Assembly: GCA_002373975.1 (NCBI GenBank)
Contig: DFKZ01000048.1
Location: forward strand, 1 to 62,262
DNA length: 62,262 nucleotides
Reading direction: 5' to 3'
Origin: Lachnospiraceae bacterium UBA3632
GTDB taxonomy: Bacteria > Bacillota > Clostridia > Lachnospirales > Lachnospiraceae
In this document: piece after piece, positions 41,195-49,850 of the stretch
How the letters are laid out: each line of letters opens with the position of its first letter
How positions within the stretch are numbered: position 1 is the stretch's first letter
Notes under the pieces: generated by a model
What the model was told of the DNA's origin: nothing
Databases searched by the model: none
The model's input: the letters and a program-made list of their open reading frames with translations, nothing else
Translations under genes and position numbers: made by a program

Positions 41195-41998
41195 ATGACG
41201 ATACAGAGTTATATGAACCCTGATTTCACATGGCCGAAGAAGCTGCTTTTTTTTGCGGCTGCTCTGGCAGGGGTTCTTTTGTGTAATCTTTTGATATATG
41301 GGTGGAGCCGCCTTCGCGGATCCGGGAAAAAGAGCAAAACCAAGGGATCCGACGGATATATGAACAGGCTCCAGAGATTTTATGAGCTTGTGATCTCGGC
41401 CACATCTGTCATGTCCTTTGCCTGTGCTTATGTGGTGCTCAACCATGTGTACAGCCTGTATGAAGGAACCACCGACAGCGGAGCGATGGGTTTGTTCCTG
41501 AATATATGGGGGAACTGGAAGGACTTTGCCCTGCTGCTTCTTATATGCCTTTCATGTGTGATAAACACGTTCCTCGATAAGCTGATCATCCCTTTAAAAG
41601 CCGTATCAAGGGAGCAGATCGCGGTTATCAGGATGCTGGGAATGTTCTATGCCATCATAGCGATCATGCTGCTTGATGTGATAGGTGACTCCAGCGAATA
41701 CAGTCCCGTCATGATGTATTACCTCGGACTCATGGTCGGAAGATTTGTATACTTCGATGCATCCTTTAAAGACTTCCTGCAAGCCATGAAGAACATGTTT
41801 GTGAGTGCTCCGATATTGCTGCTTGGTCTGCTTCTGGCGTGGCTTATGTGCTTTTTCGGATTCAAGGCAGAATTCCTTCTGGAGAAGAATTATTATATAG
41901 TCGGAGTATTCTATACGCATCTTTTTCTGCTGGCGGCGGTATTTGTATGTCACCATGTTCAGCAGATAATAATAAAAAGCAGATCAAAAAAGAAATAA
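41195..41998 (+). CDS. Multi-pass membrane protein of unknown function
   Basis: A 267-residue protein with about six hydrophobic segments: residues ~14-34 (LLFFAAALAGVLLCNLLIYG), ~65-87, ~105-125, ~147-170, ~200-220 and ~240-260, ending in a basic SRSKKK tail. A lysine/glycine-rich loop follows the first helix. No transporter or enzyme family was recognised. It is 67 bases downstream of the PilZ gene, with a hairpin between. The long A-rich repeat directly after its stop is not coding. Confidence 0.65.
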   Translation: MTIQSYMNPDFTWPKKLLFFAAALAGVLLCNLLIYGWSRLRGSGKKSKTKGSDGYMNRLQRFYELVISATSVMSFACAYVVLNHVYSLYEGTTDSGAMGLFLNIWGNWKDFALLLLICLSCVINTFLDKLIIPLKAVSREQIAVIRMLGMFYAIIAIMLLDVIGDSSEYSPVMMYYLGLMVGRFVYFDASFKDFLQAMKNMFVSAPILLLGLLLAWLMCFFGFKAEFLLEKNYYIVGVFYTHLFLLAAVFVCHHVQQIIIKSRSKKK

Positions 41999-42000
41999 AA

Positions 42001-42095
42001 GAAAAAGACAAAAACAAAAAGAAAAAGACAAAAACAAAAAGATAAAGACAAAAACAAAAAGATAAAGACATAAGGATAAAGACATAAAGATAAAG
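42001..42095 (+). repeat. Purine-rich tandem repeat array
   Basis: Three copies of the 20-base unit GAAAAAGACAAAAACAAAAA run from 42001 to 42060 (the third has T at position 3), followed by two copies of the 14-base unit GATAAAGACATAAG/A and a partial third to about 42095. Nearly all bases are A or G on this strand. It fills the gap before the histidine phosphatase gene and reaches its ribosome binding region. The plus-strand frame through it would encode only Lys/Thr/Asp runs and is not a gene. Confidence 0.85.
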
Positions 42096-42106
42096 GACTT
42101 GAACGA

Positions 42107-42769
42107 ATGAGAATAGTTTTTGTACGCCATGGAGAGCCGAATTACGAGAAAGACTGTCTGACAGAACAAGGGAAAATACAGGCACAGCGGCTGGTGGACA
42201 GACTGCGCTGCGAGGGGATAGAAGAAATCTGGGCCTCCCCCATGGGACGTGCTCAGGAAACGGCGGATCCTACGGCAAAGGCTCTGGGACTGCCGGTGCA
42301 TACTCTGGATTTCATGCATGAAGTATACTGGGGGAGCATAGACAGCGAGTTACCTTATCAGGACGGACATCCCTGGGACAGTGCGGATGAGATGGCCAGA
42401 AAGGGGATCAACCTCAACAGCACCGATTGGAGAGAAAGTGAATATTTCAGAACAAACAGAGTGCTTGAATCTGTTGATGCGGTAGAAAAGGGAATCGACG
42501 AATGGCTTGAAAGCTACGGTTATGTCAGAGAGGGTTATTACTACCGCCACACAGTAGCCGAAGAGTCACACCGCACAATTGCTCTTTTCAGCCACGGAGG
42601 ATCTTCCGCCGCAGCCATGGGGCACATTCTCAACATGCCGTTTCCCTATGCGTGTGCACTCTTTCACCTGAATTTTACCGGCATAACCACCATCAGGTTC
42701 GGGAAAGAGGAAGGTCCGGGCACACTCCCGAGTATGGAACTCGTAAATGATACAGGGCATTTAAGATAG
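42107..42769 (+). CDS. Histidine phosphatase family protein
   Basis: A 220-residue enzyme of the phosphoglycerate mutase-like superfamily. The catalytic histidine is in IVFVRHGEPNYEKD; the second arginine region is WASPMGRAQETADPTAK, and FSHGGSSAAAMGHIL holds the second catalytic histidine. It probably dephosphorylates a small phosphometabolite. Start ATG 42107 has no strong Shine-Dalgarno sequence because the A-rich repeats extend nearly to it. The GH3 gene follows 22 bases downstream. Confidence 0.9.
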   Translation: MRIVFVRHGEPNYEKDCLTEQGKIQAQRLVDRLRCEGIEEIWASPMGRAQETADPTAKALGLPVHTLDFMHEVYWGSIDSELPYQDGHPWDSADEMARKGINLNSTDWRESEYFRTNRVLESVDAVEKGIDEWLESYGYVREGYYYRHTVAEESHRTIALFSHGGSSAAAMGHILNMPFPYACALFHLNFTGITTIRFGKEEGPGTLPSMELVNDTGHLR

Positions 42770-42791
42770 ATTATAAATCGGTGATCATAGC

Positions 42792-45074
42792 ATGGATGAT
42801 AAGAATCTTGAGAAAAAACTTCCGCTGCTTTCCGGAAAGGGAATGTGGCACACTAACGACTGCGACGGGGCTTATCCGCAGCTTCATCTTTCCGACGGAC
42901 CTCACGGCCTGAGAAGACAGGAGGAGAATGTCAGATCAAACAACGACAGCTACGAGTCGACCTGTTATCCCACAGCCAGCTGCCTTGCCGCCACGTGGGA
43001 CAGGGAGCTTCTTAAAAAGGTCGGAGATTCCATCGGTAAAGAAGCGATAGACGCGGATGTATCGGTGGTTCTTGGGCCGGGAGTCAATATAAAAAGATCT
43101 CCCCTCTGCGGAAGAAATTTTGAGTATTACAGCGAGGATCCCTACCTTGCCGGGGAGATGGGTACATCATTCATAAAGGGCGTGGAGCAAAACGGAGTAG
43201 GTACTTCTCTTAAGCATTTTGCGGCAAACAATCAGGAAACAAGACGTATGACTTCCAACAGCCGCGTTGACGAGAGAACTCTCAGGGAGATCTATTTAAG
43301 CGCCTTTGAGAGCTGTGTCAAAAATGCCTCACCTGCAACGGTGATGGTTTCGTATAATTATCTGAACGGTTATAAGGCTACCGAGAACAGGCATCTTTTG
43401 AAGGATATCCTGAGGGATGACTGGGGATACGAAGGCGTGACCGTCTCGGACTGGGGAGCCTGCATAGACCTTGCAAAGTCGGTAAAGGCAGGACTCGATC
43501 TTGAAATGCCCGGTCTTGGAAAAGTCCATCTTGAAAAACTGAAAAAAGATATCGAAGCAGGAGTTATCACAGAGGACGAGATCTCTCCCGCCATCAGCCG
43601 CATGGAAAAGCTGATAGAAAAATATGCTGTAGAGAACAGGAAAAAAACCGGCAAAGCAGAATTCGATCCCCACAAGACCGCACTTGAAGCCGCACTTTCC
43701 GGAGCTGTGCTTCTCAAAAACGATGACGGTACTTTGCCTTTAAAGAAGCGCGGGAAGATAAATGTTATCGGAGAGCTGGCCCGCACCGTGCGATTTCAGG
43801 GCGGTGGCAGCAGTCATATCAACACAAGGCCTCAGCCGAATATTATAGACGAACTGAAAGAGGCGGGATTTGAAGTTAATTTTGCTCCGGGCTACAGAGT
43901 GGATACACAGGCTGTGGATGAAGCTCTTATAGCCGAGGCAGTTACGCTTATCGGAAACGGCCGTCCCACGATTTTCTGTGGTGGGCTGACCGATCTTGCG
44001 GAAGGAGAAGGATACGACAGAAAGTCTCTTGACCTTCCGGAAAATCAGCTTAAACTGATCGAGCGGATGGGTGGTAAGGATGTCATTTTCCTCTCTTTCG
44101 GGGGCTCGCCTTTTGCTGTGCCTTTCCTTAACAAAATGAAGGCGATGCTTCATATGTATCTCGGCGGAGAAGCTGTGGCGAAGGCAGCAGTCATGCTCCT
44201 TACCGGAGAGGCAAATCCTTGCGGAAAACTGGCAGAAACCTGGCCGGTAAAACTATCTGATACACCTTCCTGCAATAGCAACAAAGAGACTTCGAACGAG
44301 ATATATTACAAAGAAGGCCTGCTTGTGGGATACAGGCATTATGACACTCGTGACATAAAACCTCTTTTCCCCTTTGGATATGGGCTTTCATATACAACAT
44401 TCGAATACTCCGAGCTACTGCTCACCGCGGGAAACGGCAACAACAGAAAAGTCAGCTTTAAGGTACGAAACGCGGGTAAGATCCCAGGTGCCGAGATCGC
44501 TCAGGTGTATGTGGAAAATCCCGATGACGGGTTTATACGTGCAAAGCGGGAGCTTCGCGGATTTGAAAAAGTATTCTTAAATCCCGGTGAGGAAAAGACC
44601 ATAGAGATCATGCTGGATGACAGGGCTTTTTCCGTATTTGATACCGGCCTCGGAAGGTTTAATGTCGCATCGGGACATTACAGGATCTGTGTCGGACCGA
44701 GCAGCAGGGAACTTCCTCTTCGCGGAATGATCCCGGCCGAGGGAAAGAACTACAAGACGGATCCCTCGGGAACGGACCTTAATGTGTTCATCGGAAAAGA
44801 AGACAGTGATCTTGATCATGTTAAGCCCGGAGAGTATTCTGTTTATAACAGCCTTGGAGAATTATCAAAGAAATCTCTTCTCGGAAAGATAATGATGAAG
44901 CTTGCAATAAGGATCGTTTACATGGTGCTCAAAAAGCCTCATGACGATCCGGAGGTCATGATGGCGGTGGAGACCATAAAGGATGGACCTCTTGACTGCG
45001 TCATCCAGCAGAGTGGCGGAATCCCCTACGGAATAGCTACAGCAATAGTAAGACAGGCTAACAGAAAGAAGTAA
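42792..45074 (+). CDS. Glycoside hydrolase family 3 protein, beta-glucosidase-like
   Basis: A 760-residue GH3 enzyme. Domain order is (beta/alpha)8 barrel (residues ~1-290), alpha/beta sandwich (~300-520), fibronectin III-like domain (~560-640) and a unique C-terminal extension of about 100 residues. The nucleophile is Asp220 in VTVSDWGACIDL; the sandwich has HFAANNQETRRMTSNSRVDE and SGAVLLKNDDGTLPLK. No signal peptide is present, so it acts on oligosaccharides taken into the cell. The extension after the FnIII domain is larger than in many GH3 enzymes and its role is unclear. Confidence 0.93.
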   Translation: MDDKNLEKKLPLLSGKGMWHTNDCDGAYPQLHLSDGPHGLRRQEENVRSNNDSYESTCYPTASCLAATWDRELLKKVGDSIGKEAIDADVSVVLGPGVNIKRSPLCGRNFEYYSEDPYLAGEMGTSFIKGVEQNGVGTSLKHFAANNQETRRMTSNSRVDERTLREIYLSAFESCVKNASPATVMVSYNYLNGYKATENRHLLKDILRDDWGYEGVTVSDWGACIDLAKSVKAGLDLEMPGLGKVHLEKLKKDIEAGVITEDEISPAISRMEKLIEKYAVENRKKTGKAEFDPHKTALEAALSGAVLLKNDDGTLPLKKRGKINVIGELARTVRFQGGGSSHINTRPQPNIIDELKEAGFEVNFAPGYRVDTQAVDEALIAEAVTLIGNGRPTIFCGGLTDLAEGEGYDRKSLDLPENQLKLIERMGGKDVIFLSFGGSPFAVPFLNKMKAMLHMYLGGEAVAKAAVMLLTGEANPCGKLAETWPVKLSDTPSCNSNKETSNEIYYKEGLLVGYRHYDTRDIKPLFPFGYGLSYTTFEYSELLLTAGNGNNRKVSFKVRNAGKIPGAEIAQVYVENPDDGFIRAKRELRGFEKVFLNPGEEKTIEIMLDDRAFSVFDTGLGRFNVASGHYRICVGPSSRELPLRGMIPAEGKNYKTDPSGTDLNVFIGKEDSDLDHVKPGEYSVYNSLGELSKKSLLGKIMMKLAIRIVYMVLKKPHDDPEVMMAVETIKDGPLDCVIQQSGGIPYGIATAIVRQANRKK

Positions 45075-45146
45075 TGGCACAGGATCAGGCTTTAAGGAAG
45101 CGGACGTAAAGAAACGCCGGGATAAAGGCAATAAAGAAAGATCAGG

Positions 45147-46019
45147 GTGAATTATATGGGCGATCACAGCGGCAACAGGGTACTTGCTATATGTTATGAC
45201 TTTGATAAAACCCTTTCCCCCACCGACATGCAGGCTCAGGGATATATACAGTCCGTCGGATATGATGTTAACGAATTCTGGGAAAAGACGGATGCGCTCG
45301 CCCTTGCAAATGATATGGATTCCAATCTGGCATATATGTATGTCATGATGGAGGAAGCAAGGGGAAGACTTATATTTAACAGAGAAAAGCTGGAAGAGTA
45401 CGGCAGTAGAGTACAGCTTTTCCCCGGGGTTGAAGACTGGTTTGAAAGGGTGAACGGCTACGGAAAAGAGAAGGGTATCTCGGTTGAGCATTATATCATC
45501 TCTTCGGGACTGAAGGAGATGATAGACGGAACCGCCATTGCCAAAAAGGGTGTGTTCAAAAAGGTATATGCCAGCAGCTTTTTCTATGATGAAAGAGGCG
45601 TTGCGATCTGGCCGGCGCAGGTGGTCAATTATACTAACAAGACCCAGTATCTTTTCAGGATAAGCAAGGGTGTGCTGGATGTAAACGATAATAAAGTAAA
45701 TGACTTTTTCATGCCGGAAGATATGCATGTGCCTTTCAGAAATATGGTATACATAGGCGACAGCGATACGGATATTCCCTGCATGAAGCTTGTGAATTCA
45801 TACGGGGGCCATTCGATAGGAGTGTATCATCCCGAGACGAAGAATAAAGAAAGAGTGCTTAAGATGCTCAGAGACAACCGCGTGCGTTACATCGCACCCG
45901 CGGATTATACGGACGGTTCGGAGCTTGATGGGCTGCTTAAAGCGATAATAGATAAGACAGCCTCTTACGAAGTGCTTGAGACAAAGCATGTGAACGATAT
46001 GCATGAGGCGAAGGCTTAA
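45147..46019 (+). CDS. HAD superfamily hydrolase
   Basis: A 290-residue haloacid dehalogenase-like phosphatase. Motif I is CYDFDKTLSP (Asp nucleophile and Asp +2), motif II the serine in HYIISSGLKEM, and motif IV NMVYIGDSDTDIPCM. A cap of about 100 residues lies between motifs I and II. It is likely a phosphatase for a metabolite or protein. It ends in a 4-base overlap with the convergent gene at 46016. Confidence 0.9.
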   Translation: MNYMGDHSGNRVLAICYDFDKTLSPTDMQAQGYIQSVGYDVNEFWEKTDALALANDMDSNLAYMYVMMEEARGRLIFNREKLEEYGSRVQLFPGVEDWFERVNGYGKEKGISVEHYIISSGLKEMIDGTAIAKKGVFKKVYASSFFYDERGVAIWPAQVVNYTNKTQYLFRISKGVLDVNDNKVNDFFMPEDMHVPFRNMVYIGDSDTDIPCMKLVNSYGGHSIGVYHPETKNKERVLKMLRDNRVRYIAPADYTDGSELDGLLKAIIDKTASYEVLETKHVNDMHEAKA

Positions 46020-46510
46020 TCCGATCCGAGAGCGGAAAGAATCCGTTCCATCCGATCATCCCTGACATGCCATACTGTAGTAAGGGGCCAGGGAAGCTCC
46101 AGAACATAATCGCGATCCCTTGAAGGTAATCCTTCGAGGGATTTTTTGAATGCTTCCGCATCCTTGTAGAGGAGCTTTCCGAACTCGCATGGGACATATT
46201 CTTTGGGATCGTTTTTCTCGGTGACGGACACTCTTTTGAAGCTGGTCTTTCCGTATGCGCCCTGCACTTTTTCGTATTTTACACGCTCGGTAACGGAGCT
46301 TTCGGATGGTGCTTCAAGCAGCACGGTTCCTGTTTCAAGCAGTCTTTTCCATACGAGAGACCTGACCGTTTCTTCGGGCAGGGGAAAGTCGAGACGGTCT
46401 TTTATTTCTTTCACGGATAAGCCTTTATCCGTCAGGGCTTTTATCTGACCGCCCGCCGCAAAATCCATTGTGAAATTGGACAGAGCCTTTTTAAAGTATT
46501 CGCCTTCCAT
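46016..46510 (-). CDS. Conserved protein of unknown function
   Basis: A 164-residue protein, helical at the N-terminus (ALSNFTMDFAAGGQIKALTD, then KGLSVKEIKDRLDFPLPEET, a winged-helix-like pattern) with a C-terminal part containing YVLELPWPLTTVWHVRDDRM. It could be a small DNA-binding protein, but no family was recognised. It is convergent with the HAD gene. No near neighbour on the same strand suggests a role. Confidence 0.6.
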   Translation of the reverse strand: MEGEYFKKALSNFTMDFAAGGQIKALTDKGLSVKEIKDRLDFPLPEETVRSLVWKRLLETGTVLLEAPSESSVTERVKYEKVQGAYGKTSFKRVSVTEKNDPKEYVPCEFGKLLYKDAEAFKKSLEGLPSRDRDYVLELPWPLTTVWHVRDDRMERILSALGSD

Positions 46511-46615
46511 GCTTTCATCATAACAGAAACCTGTTAAAAGATGTATTAAAAAATGTGATGATGGTGTAAAATACTATAGAAGGTCAGACTTGTGGAAGAA
46601 GTCGGAAAGGATAAT

Positions 46616-46798
46616 ATGAATTCAGACAGGACGTGTTCGGGAATTAACGATAAAAGCAGAATTATCAAGATGATCCTTCGCATAACGATCCTTGCGGCGG
46701 CGGCAGCCCTTTTTGTTGCCGGTATTTTCACGCAGGGATTTGCCGACGTGAGAGGAAAGGCCATTATGATCTGCCTCGAATGTATTGGGATAGGATAA
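46616..46798 (+). CDS. 60-residue membrane peptide with C-terminal CxxC (CD1871A-like)
   Basis: A 60-residue protein with a basic N-terminal part, one hydrophobic segment (about residues 19-38: MILRITILAAAAALFVAGIF) and a short C-terminal tail ending KAIMICLECIGIG with Cys53 and Cys56. I recall a small Clostridial family (CD1871A type) that ends in the same ICLECIGIG sequence. AAAGGA lies before ATG 46616; a GTG at 46592 is an alternative. The radical SAM gene begins 8 bases after its stop, so the peptide may be a substrate or partner of that enzyme. Confidence 0.75.
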   Translation: MNSDRTCSGINDKSRIIKMILRITILAAAAALFVAGIFTQGFADVRGKAIMICLECIGIG

Positions 46799-46806
46799 AC
46801 GAAAAA

Positions 46807-47871
46807 ATGAGCAGTATAAAACTTTTAAATCTTGAAACTCTGGCGGAGTATCACAGGAATCTCTGCAAGCATCCCGAGCTCAGAGAAATGTTTTTTGAGC
46901 TCACTTTAAAATGCAACGAGAACTGCTTCCACTGCGGAAGCAGCTGCGGCGCGGACAGGCCCGGCGGGCTTCCCGTGGAGGAATATAAAAAAGTGCTGGA
47001 TGAGATAAAGGCAAAGTACGGTACAAGGCCTTATATCGCCATCACCGGAGGAGAGCCTCTCATGTATCCGGACTTTTTTGAGTTTACGGAATATGTGAGA
47101 GATTCCGGCTTCAACTGGGGAATGACCAGCAACGGAACACTGATCACAAAAGAGGTGGCACACAGGCTGGCAGAAGCCGGAATGAAGACGATATCCGTCA
47201 GCATCGACGGCATCCCCGAGACCCACGACAGATACAGAGGCTTCCCGGGGGGATACAAAAAAGCCATGGAAGGCATTCAGAATCTGATTGATGAAGATGC
47301 CTTCGGTTCAATTATGATCACCACCGTGGTAAACCACGAAAACATAAACGAGCTCGACGCACTTTTTGAGATGGTGGACAACACCGATATCAACGAGTGG
47401 AGGCTCACGGGAATCGAGCCCATCGGAAGGGCGCTGGACCATGAAAATCTGCTCCTTACGCCGGAAGATAATATAAGGCTGATGGAGTTCATAAAGGAAA
47501 AGAGGGCGCTTAAGCTTCCCGTTACTTATTCCTGCTGTCATTACCTGGGAGAGAAATACGAAGCGGAAGTGAGGGACTGGTATTTCCTCTGTAATGCGGG
47601 TGTGTATGTGGCCGGAGTCACTTCAAACGGGGATATCAGCGCCTGCCTTGACATACCCAGATCCGAAAGGACCATTCAGGGAAATATATTAAAGGACAGC
47701 TTTACAGATGTGTGGGAGAACAGATTCGAGCTTTTCAGGACCCCTTTATCGGAGCTGAACGAAAAATGCAAAGAATGTGCTCAGGCAAAGTTTTGCAGGG
47801 GCGGGTCGTATCACAGCTGGGACTTTGAAAACGACAGGCCTCTCGTATGCATGAAGGAAGTGTTATTCTGA
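46807..47871 (+). CDS. Radical SAM/SPASM domain protein
   Basis: A 354-residue radical SAM enzyme. The [4Fe-4S]-SAM cluster cysteines are Cys36, Cys40 and Cys43 in LKCNENCFHC. GGEPLMYP is the SAM-binding GGE motif. The C-terminal SPASM region has C-x12-G-x4-C (LCNAGVYV to ISACLD), then CKECAQAKFC and a final Cys in LVCMKE, so auxiliary iron-sulfur clusters are expected. SPASM enzymes often modify peptides. An in-frame ATG at 46780 would overlap the small upstream gene by 19 bases; 46807 is preferred because of the AGGA upstream. The downstream CDF gene starts 1 base after its stop. Confidence 0.92.
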   Translation: MSSIKLLNLETLAEYHRNLCKHPELREMFFELTLKCNENCFHCGSSCGADRPGGLPVEEYKKVLDEIKAKYGTRPYIAITGGEPLMYPDFFEFTEYVRDSGFNWGMTSNGTLITKEVAHRLAEAGMKTISVSIDGIPETHDRYRGFPGGYKKAMEGIQNLIDEDAFGSIMITTVVNHENINELDALFEMVDNTDINEWRLTGIEPIGRALDHENLLLTPEDNIRLMEFIKEKRALKLPVTYSCCHYLGEKYEAEVRDWYFLCNAGVYVAGVTSNGDISACLDIPRSERTIQGNILKDSFTDVWENRFELFRTPLSELNEKCKECAQAKFCRGGSYHSWDFENDRPLVCMKEVLF

Positions 47872-47872
47872 G

Positions 47873-48814
47873 ATGAAAAAAATAAATGATCCCCTGCCGG
47901 ATAAGGAAGAAAAACAGGCAACCGCACGACTGGCGGTGGTAGGGGTTTCGGGAAATGTGTTCCTGGCGGTTTTCAAACTGGCAGCAGGCCTCCTGGGCCA
48001 TTCTGCCGCTATGATCTCGGACAGTGTGCACACGCTTTCGGATGTGTTTGCAACGGTCATCGCTTTTATCGGAGTATCGATCTCGAGAAAGCAGGCTGAC
48101 GAAAAACATCCCTACGGACATGAAAGAATGGAATGTGTGGCTTCGTGGGTGCTTGCGACCATTCTGATTATAACAGGTGCGGGGATAGGATACAGATGCA
48201 TCAGAGCCATCGCAGACGGAAGCTATAAGCAGATGCAGACGCCGGGTCTTTTACCGGTTATCGCCGCTGCGGTTTCGATACTGGTGAAAGAAGCTATGTT
48301 CTGGTACACCATGTACTACGCAAGAAAGCTCAGATCAAGCGCGTTTAAAGCGGATGCCTGGCATCACCGTTCCGATGCTCTTTCATCGGTGGGTGCGCTG
48401 GTGGGTATTATCGGTGCAAGGCACGGATTCCCGGTTCTCGATCAGATCGCCGGCATCATCATCTGTGTAATGATCCTTGGAGTGGCTGTCGGAATATTCA
48501 GGGATGCTGTGGAAAAGATGCTGGATACCGCCTGCGACCCCAAATTTGAGGAAGAGCTTAAGGATTTTGTCAGAGATTTTTCGGAGTCGGAGAACTGCAA
48601 GATCGGGTTGGATCTGCTCCGTACACGCAAATTCGGCGAAAAGATATACGTTGAGATGGAGATAAATGCAGACGGCAACATGCCTCTTATCCAGGCCCAC
48701 GAGATCGCGGAAAAGCTACATGAAGGAATAGAAAAGAAATTCGAAGATGTAAAGCATATCATGATTCACGTCAATCCTGCGGGATATTATTATGATGTTC
48801 CGGATAAGCTTTGA
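47873..48814 (+). CDS. Cation diffusion facilitator (CDF) family transporter
   Basis: A 313-residue membrane protein that exports divalent cations (Zn2+, Mn2+, Fe2+ or Co2+). About six helices span residues 20-220. The metal-site motifs are SAAMISDSVHTLSDV in helix 2 and AWHHRSDALSSVGALVG in helix 5. The C-terminal about 90 residues form the cytoplasmic metal-sensing domain, ending KHIMIHVNPAGYYYDVP. It begins right after the radical SAM gene, which suggests a shared transcript. Its 3' end overlaps the convergent ureohydrolase by 44 bases. Confidence 0.93.
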   Translation: MKKINDPLPDKEEKQATARLAVVGVSGNVFLAVFKLAAGLLGHSAAMISDSVHTLSDVFATVIAFIGVSISRKQADEKHPYGHERMECVASWVLATILIITGAGIGYRCIRAIADGSYKQMQTPGLLPVIAAAVSILVKEAMFWYTMYYARKLRSSAFKADAWHHRSDALSSVGALVGIIGARHGFPVLDQIAGIIICVMILGVAVGIFRDAVEKMLDTACDPKFEEELKDFVRDFSESENCKIGLDLLRTRKFGEKIYVEMEINADGNMPLIQAHEIAEKLHEGIEKKFEDVKHIMIHVNPAGYYYDVPDKL

Positions 48815-49637
48815 TGTGGAGGGATAGTGCGTTTATGATGGCGGTGTCAGTTTTGGGGCCGTTCTCATAGGCGCATTTTGCTCCCGCATTTCCGGCCGAC
48901 TCAGGAAAAAGGCCGCAGATGTCCGCACCGAGAACGGTTCTGTTTTTACGGATATTTTCAAGGATCGAGATCAGCACATTAAGGCGCATGTTTCCCTGAT
49001 CCCAGTTTGTCTTTACTTCCGATTCATCCAGAATGTCTTTGTCTACCGAAATATAGACCGGAAGCGAGGAAGGTGAAGGGTCATATAAATTACTCATTTT
49101 GGAATTGTTAAGAGCAGTAATTTTATCTGTCAGTTCATCCTGCGATACCGTCACAAGTTTATCAGAAAAGTCATCTCCAAAAGTCCCGTCGCCCAAGGCA
49201 ACGTCACCCAAAGTGTTGCCACCCTGATCTATGCGAGGACCTATCATATACATCTTCCTGAGATTCTTATCCTTTTCAAGCACTTCTTTTGCCCATGAGC
49301 CGCAGCTTAACATATTAAACATTGCAGGTTTCATATCGGTGTGATTATCGAAAAAAACAAGCTCGTAAGGCACCTTTATCTCTTCGGTAAAGAGCCTTGT
49401 CATGTAGTGATAATTACCGGAGTCGATGAGGTGGATGCCTTCGTAAATGCCGTCTTTTATGCCGGATGTTCCGGTGCCGCCAGCAATGTTTAAGGCAGAG
49501 AGGATCCGTCTTTTTATCTCGGCTTTTGCTTCTTCGTCGCAGTACATATCACACCCGGAAATATCGCTGCAGTCGATAAAATGAAACCCCGGATAATCAT
49601 TCGGATCATATGTGTTTGTAAAGTTAACTGCGATCAT
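48771..49637 (-). CDS. Ureohydrolase (arginase/agmatinase) family protein
   Basis: A 288-residue protein with the arginase fold. Metal-binding motifs are the histidine in DSGNYHYMTR, FFDNHTDM (D-x-H-x-D) and ISVDKDIL (D-x-D). The segment ESEVKTNWDQGNMRL follows the last motif as in the family. The specific substrate (arginine, agmatine, formiminoglutamate or other) is not clear, and overall similarity to classic arginases seems modest. The start at 49637 has AAAGG at 9 bases; an ATG 12 codons upstream lacks one. The 3' end overlaps the CDF gene. Confidence 0.85.
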   Translation of the reverse strand: MIAVNFTNTYDPNDYPGFHFIDCSDISGCDMYCDEEAKAEIKRRILSALNIAGGTGTSGIKDGIYEGIHLIDSGNYHYMTRLFTEEIKVPYELVFFDNHTDMKPAMFNMLSCGSWAKEVLEKDKNLRKMYMIGPRIDQGGNTLGDVALGDGTFGDDFSDKLVTVSQDELTDKITALNNSKMSNLYDPSPSSLPVYISVDKDILDESEVKTNWDQGNMRLNVLISILENIRKNRTVLGADICGLFPESAGNAGAKCAYENGPKTDTAIINALSLHIKAYPEHHNNIPQD

Positions 49638-49850
49638 ACAGTCATGCCTTTCTGTGGTTGGTTTCCGGATCATTTAAAGTATACTTTAGCTACCAGATAA
49701 TTTCAAACATAACGGTGTCCGCGCAAAAGGATCAATTATGAATTTATTCATAGCCAAACGGGGTAAAGTATTATAGAATTATAATACAATTCAAGGCAGA
49801 GTATTAGTTGAGCATTATCAATAGTCTATATGATCAATGGAGATTATGAT

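Noticed and set aside
41839..42045. Lysine/threonine-rich frame running through the A-rich tandem repeats
   Set aside because: Low-complexity translation of the repeat array inside another gene's 3' end, with no ribosome binding site.
42001..42095. CRISPR array
   Set aside because: Units are directly adjacent without spacers and are simple A-rich sequence; no cas gene is in the window.
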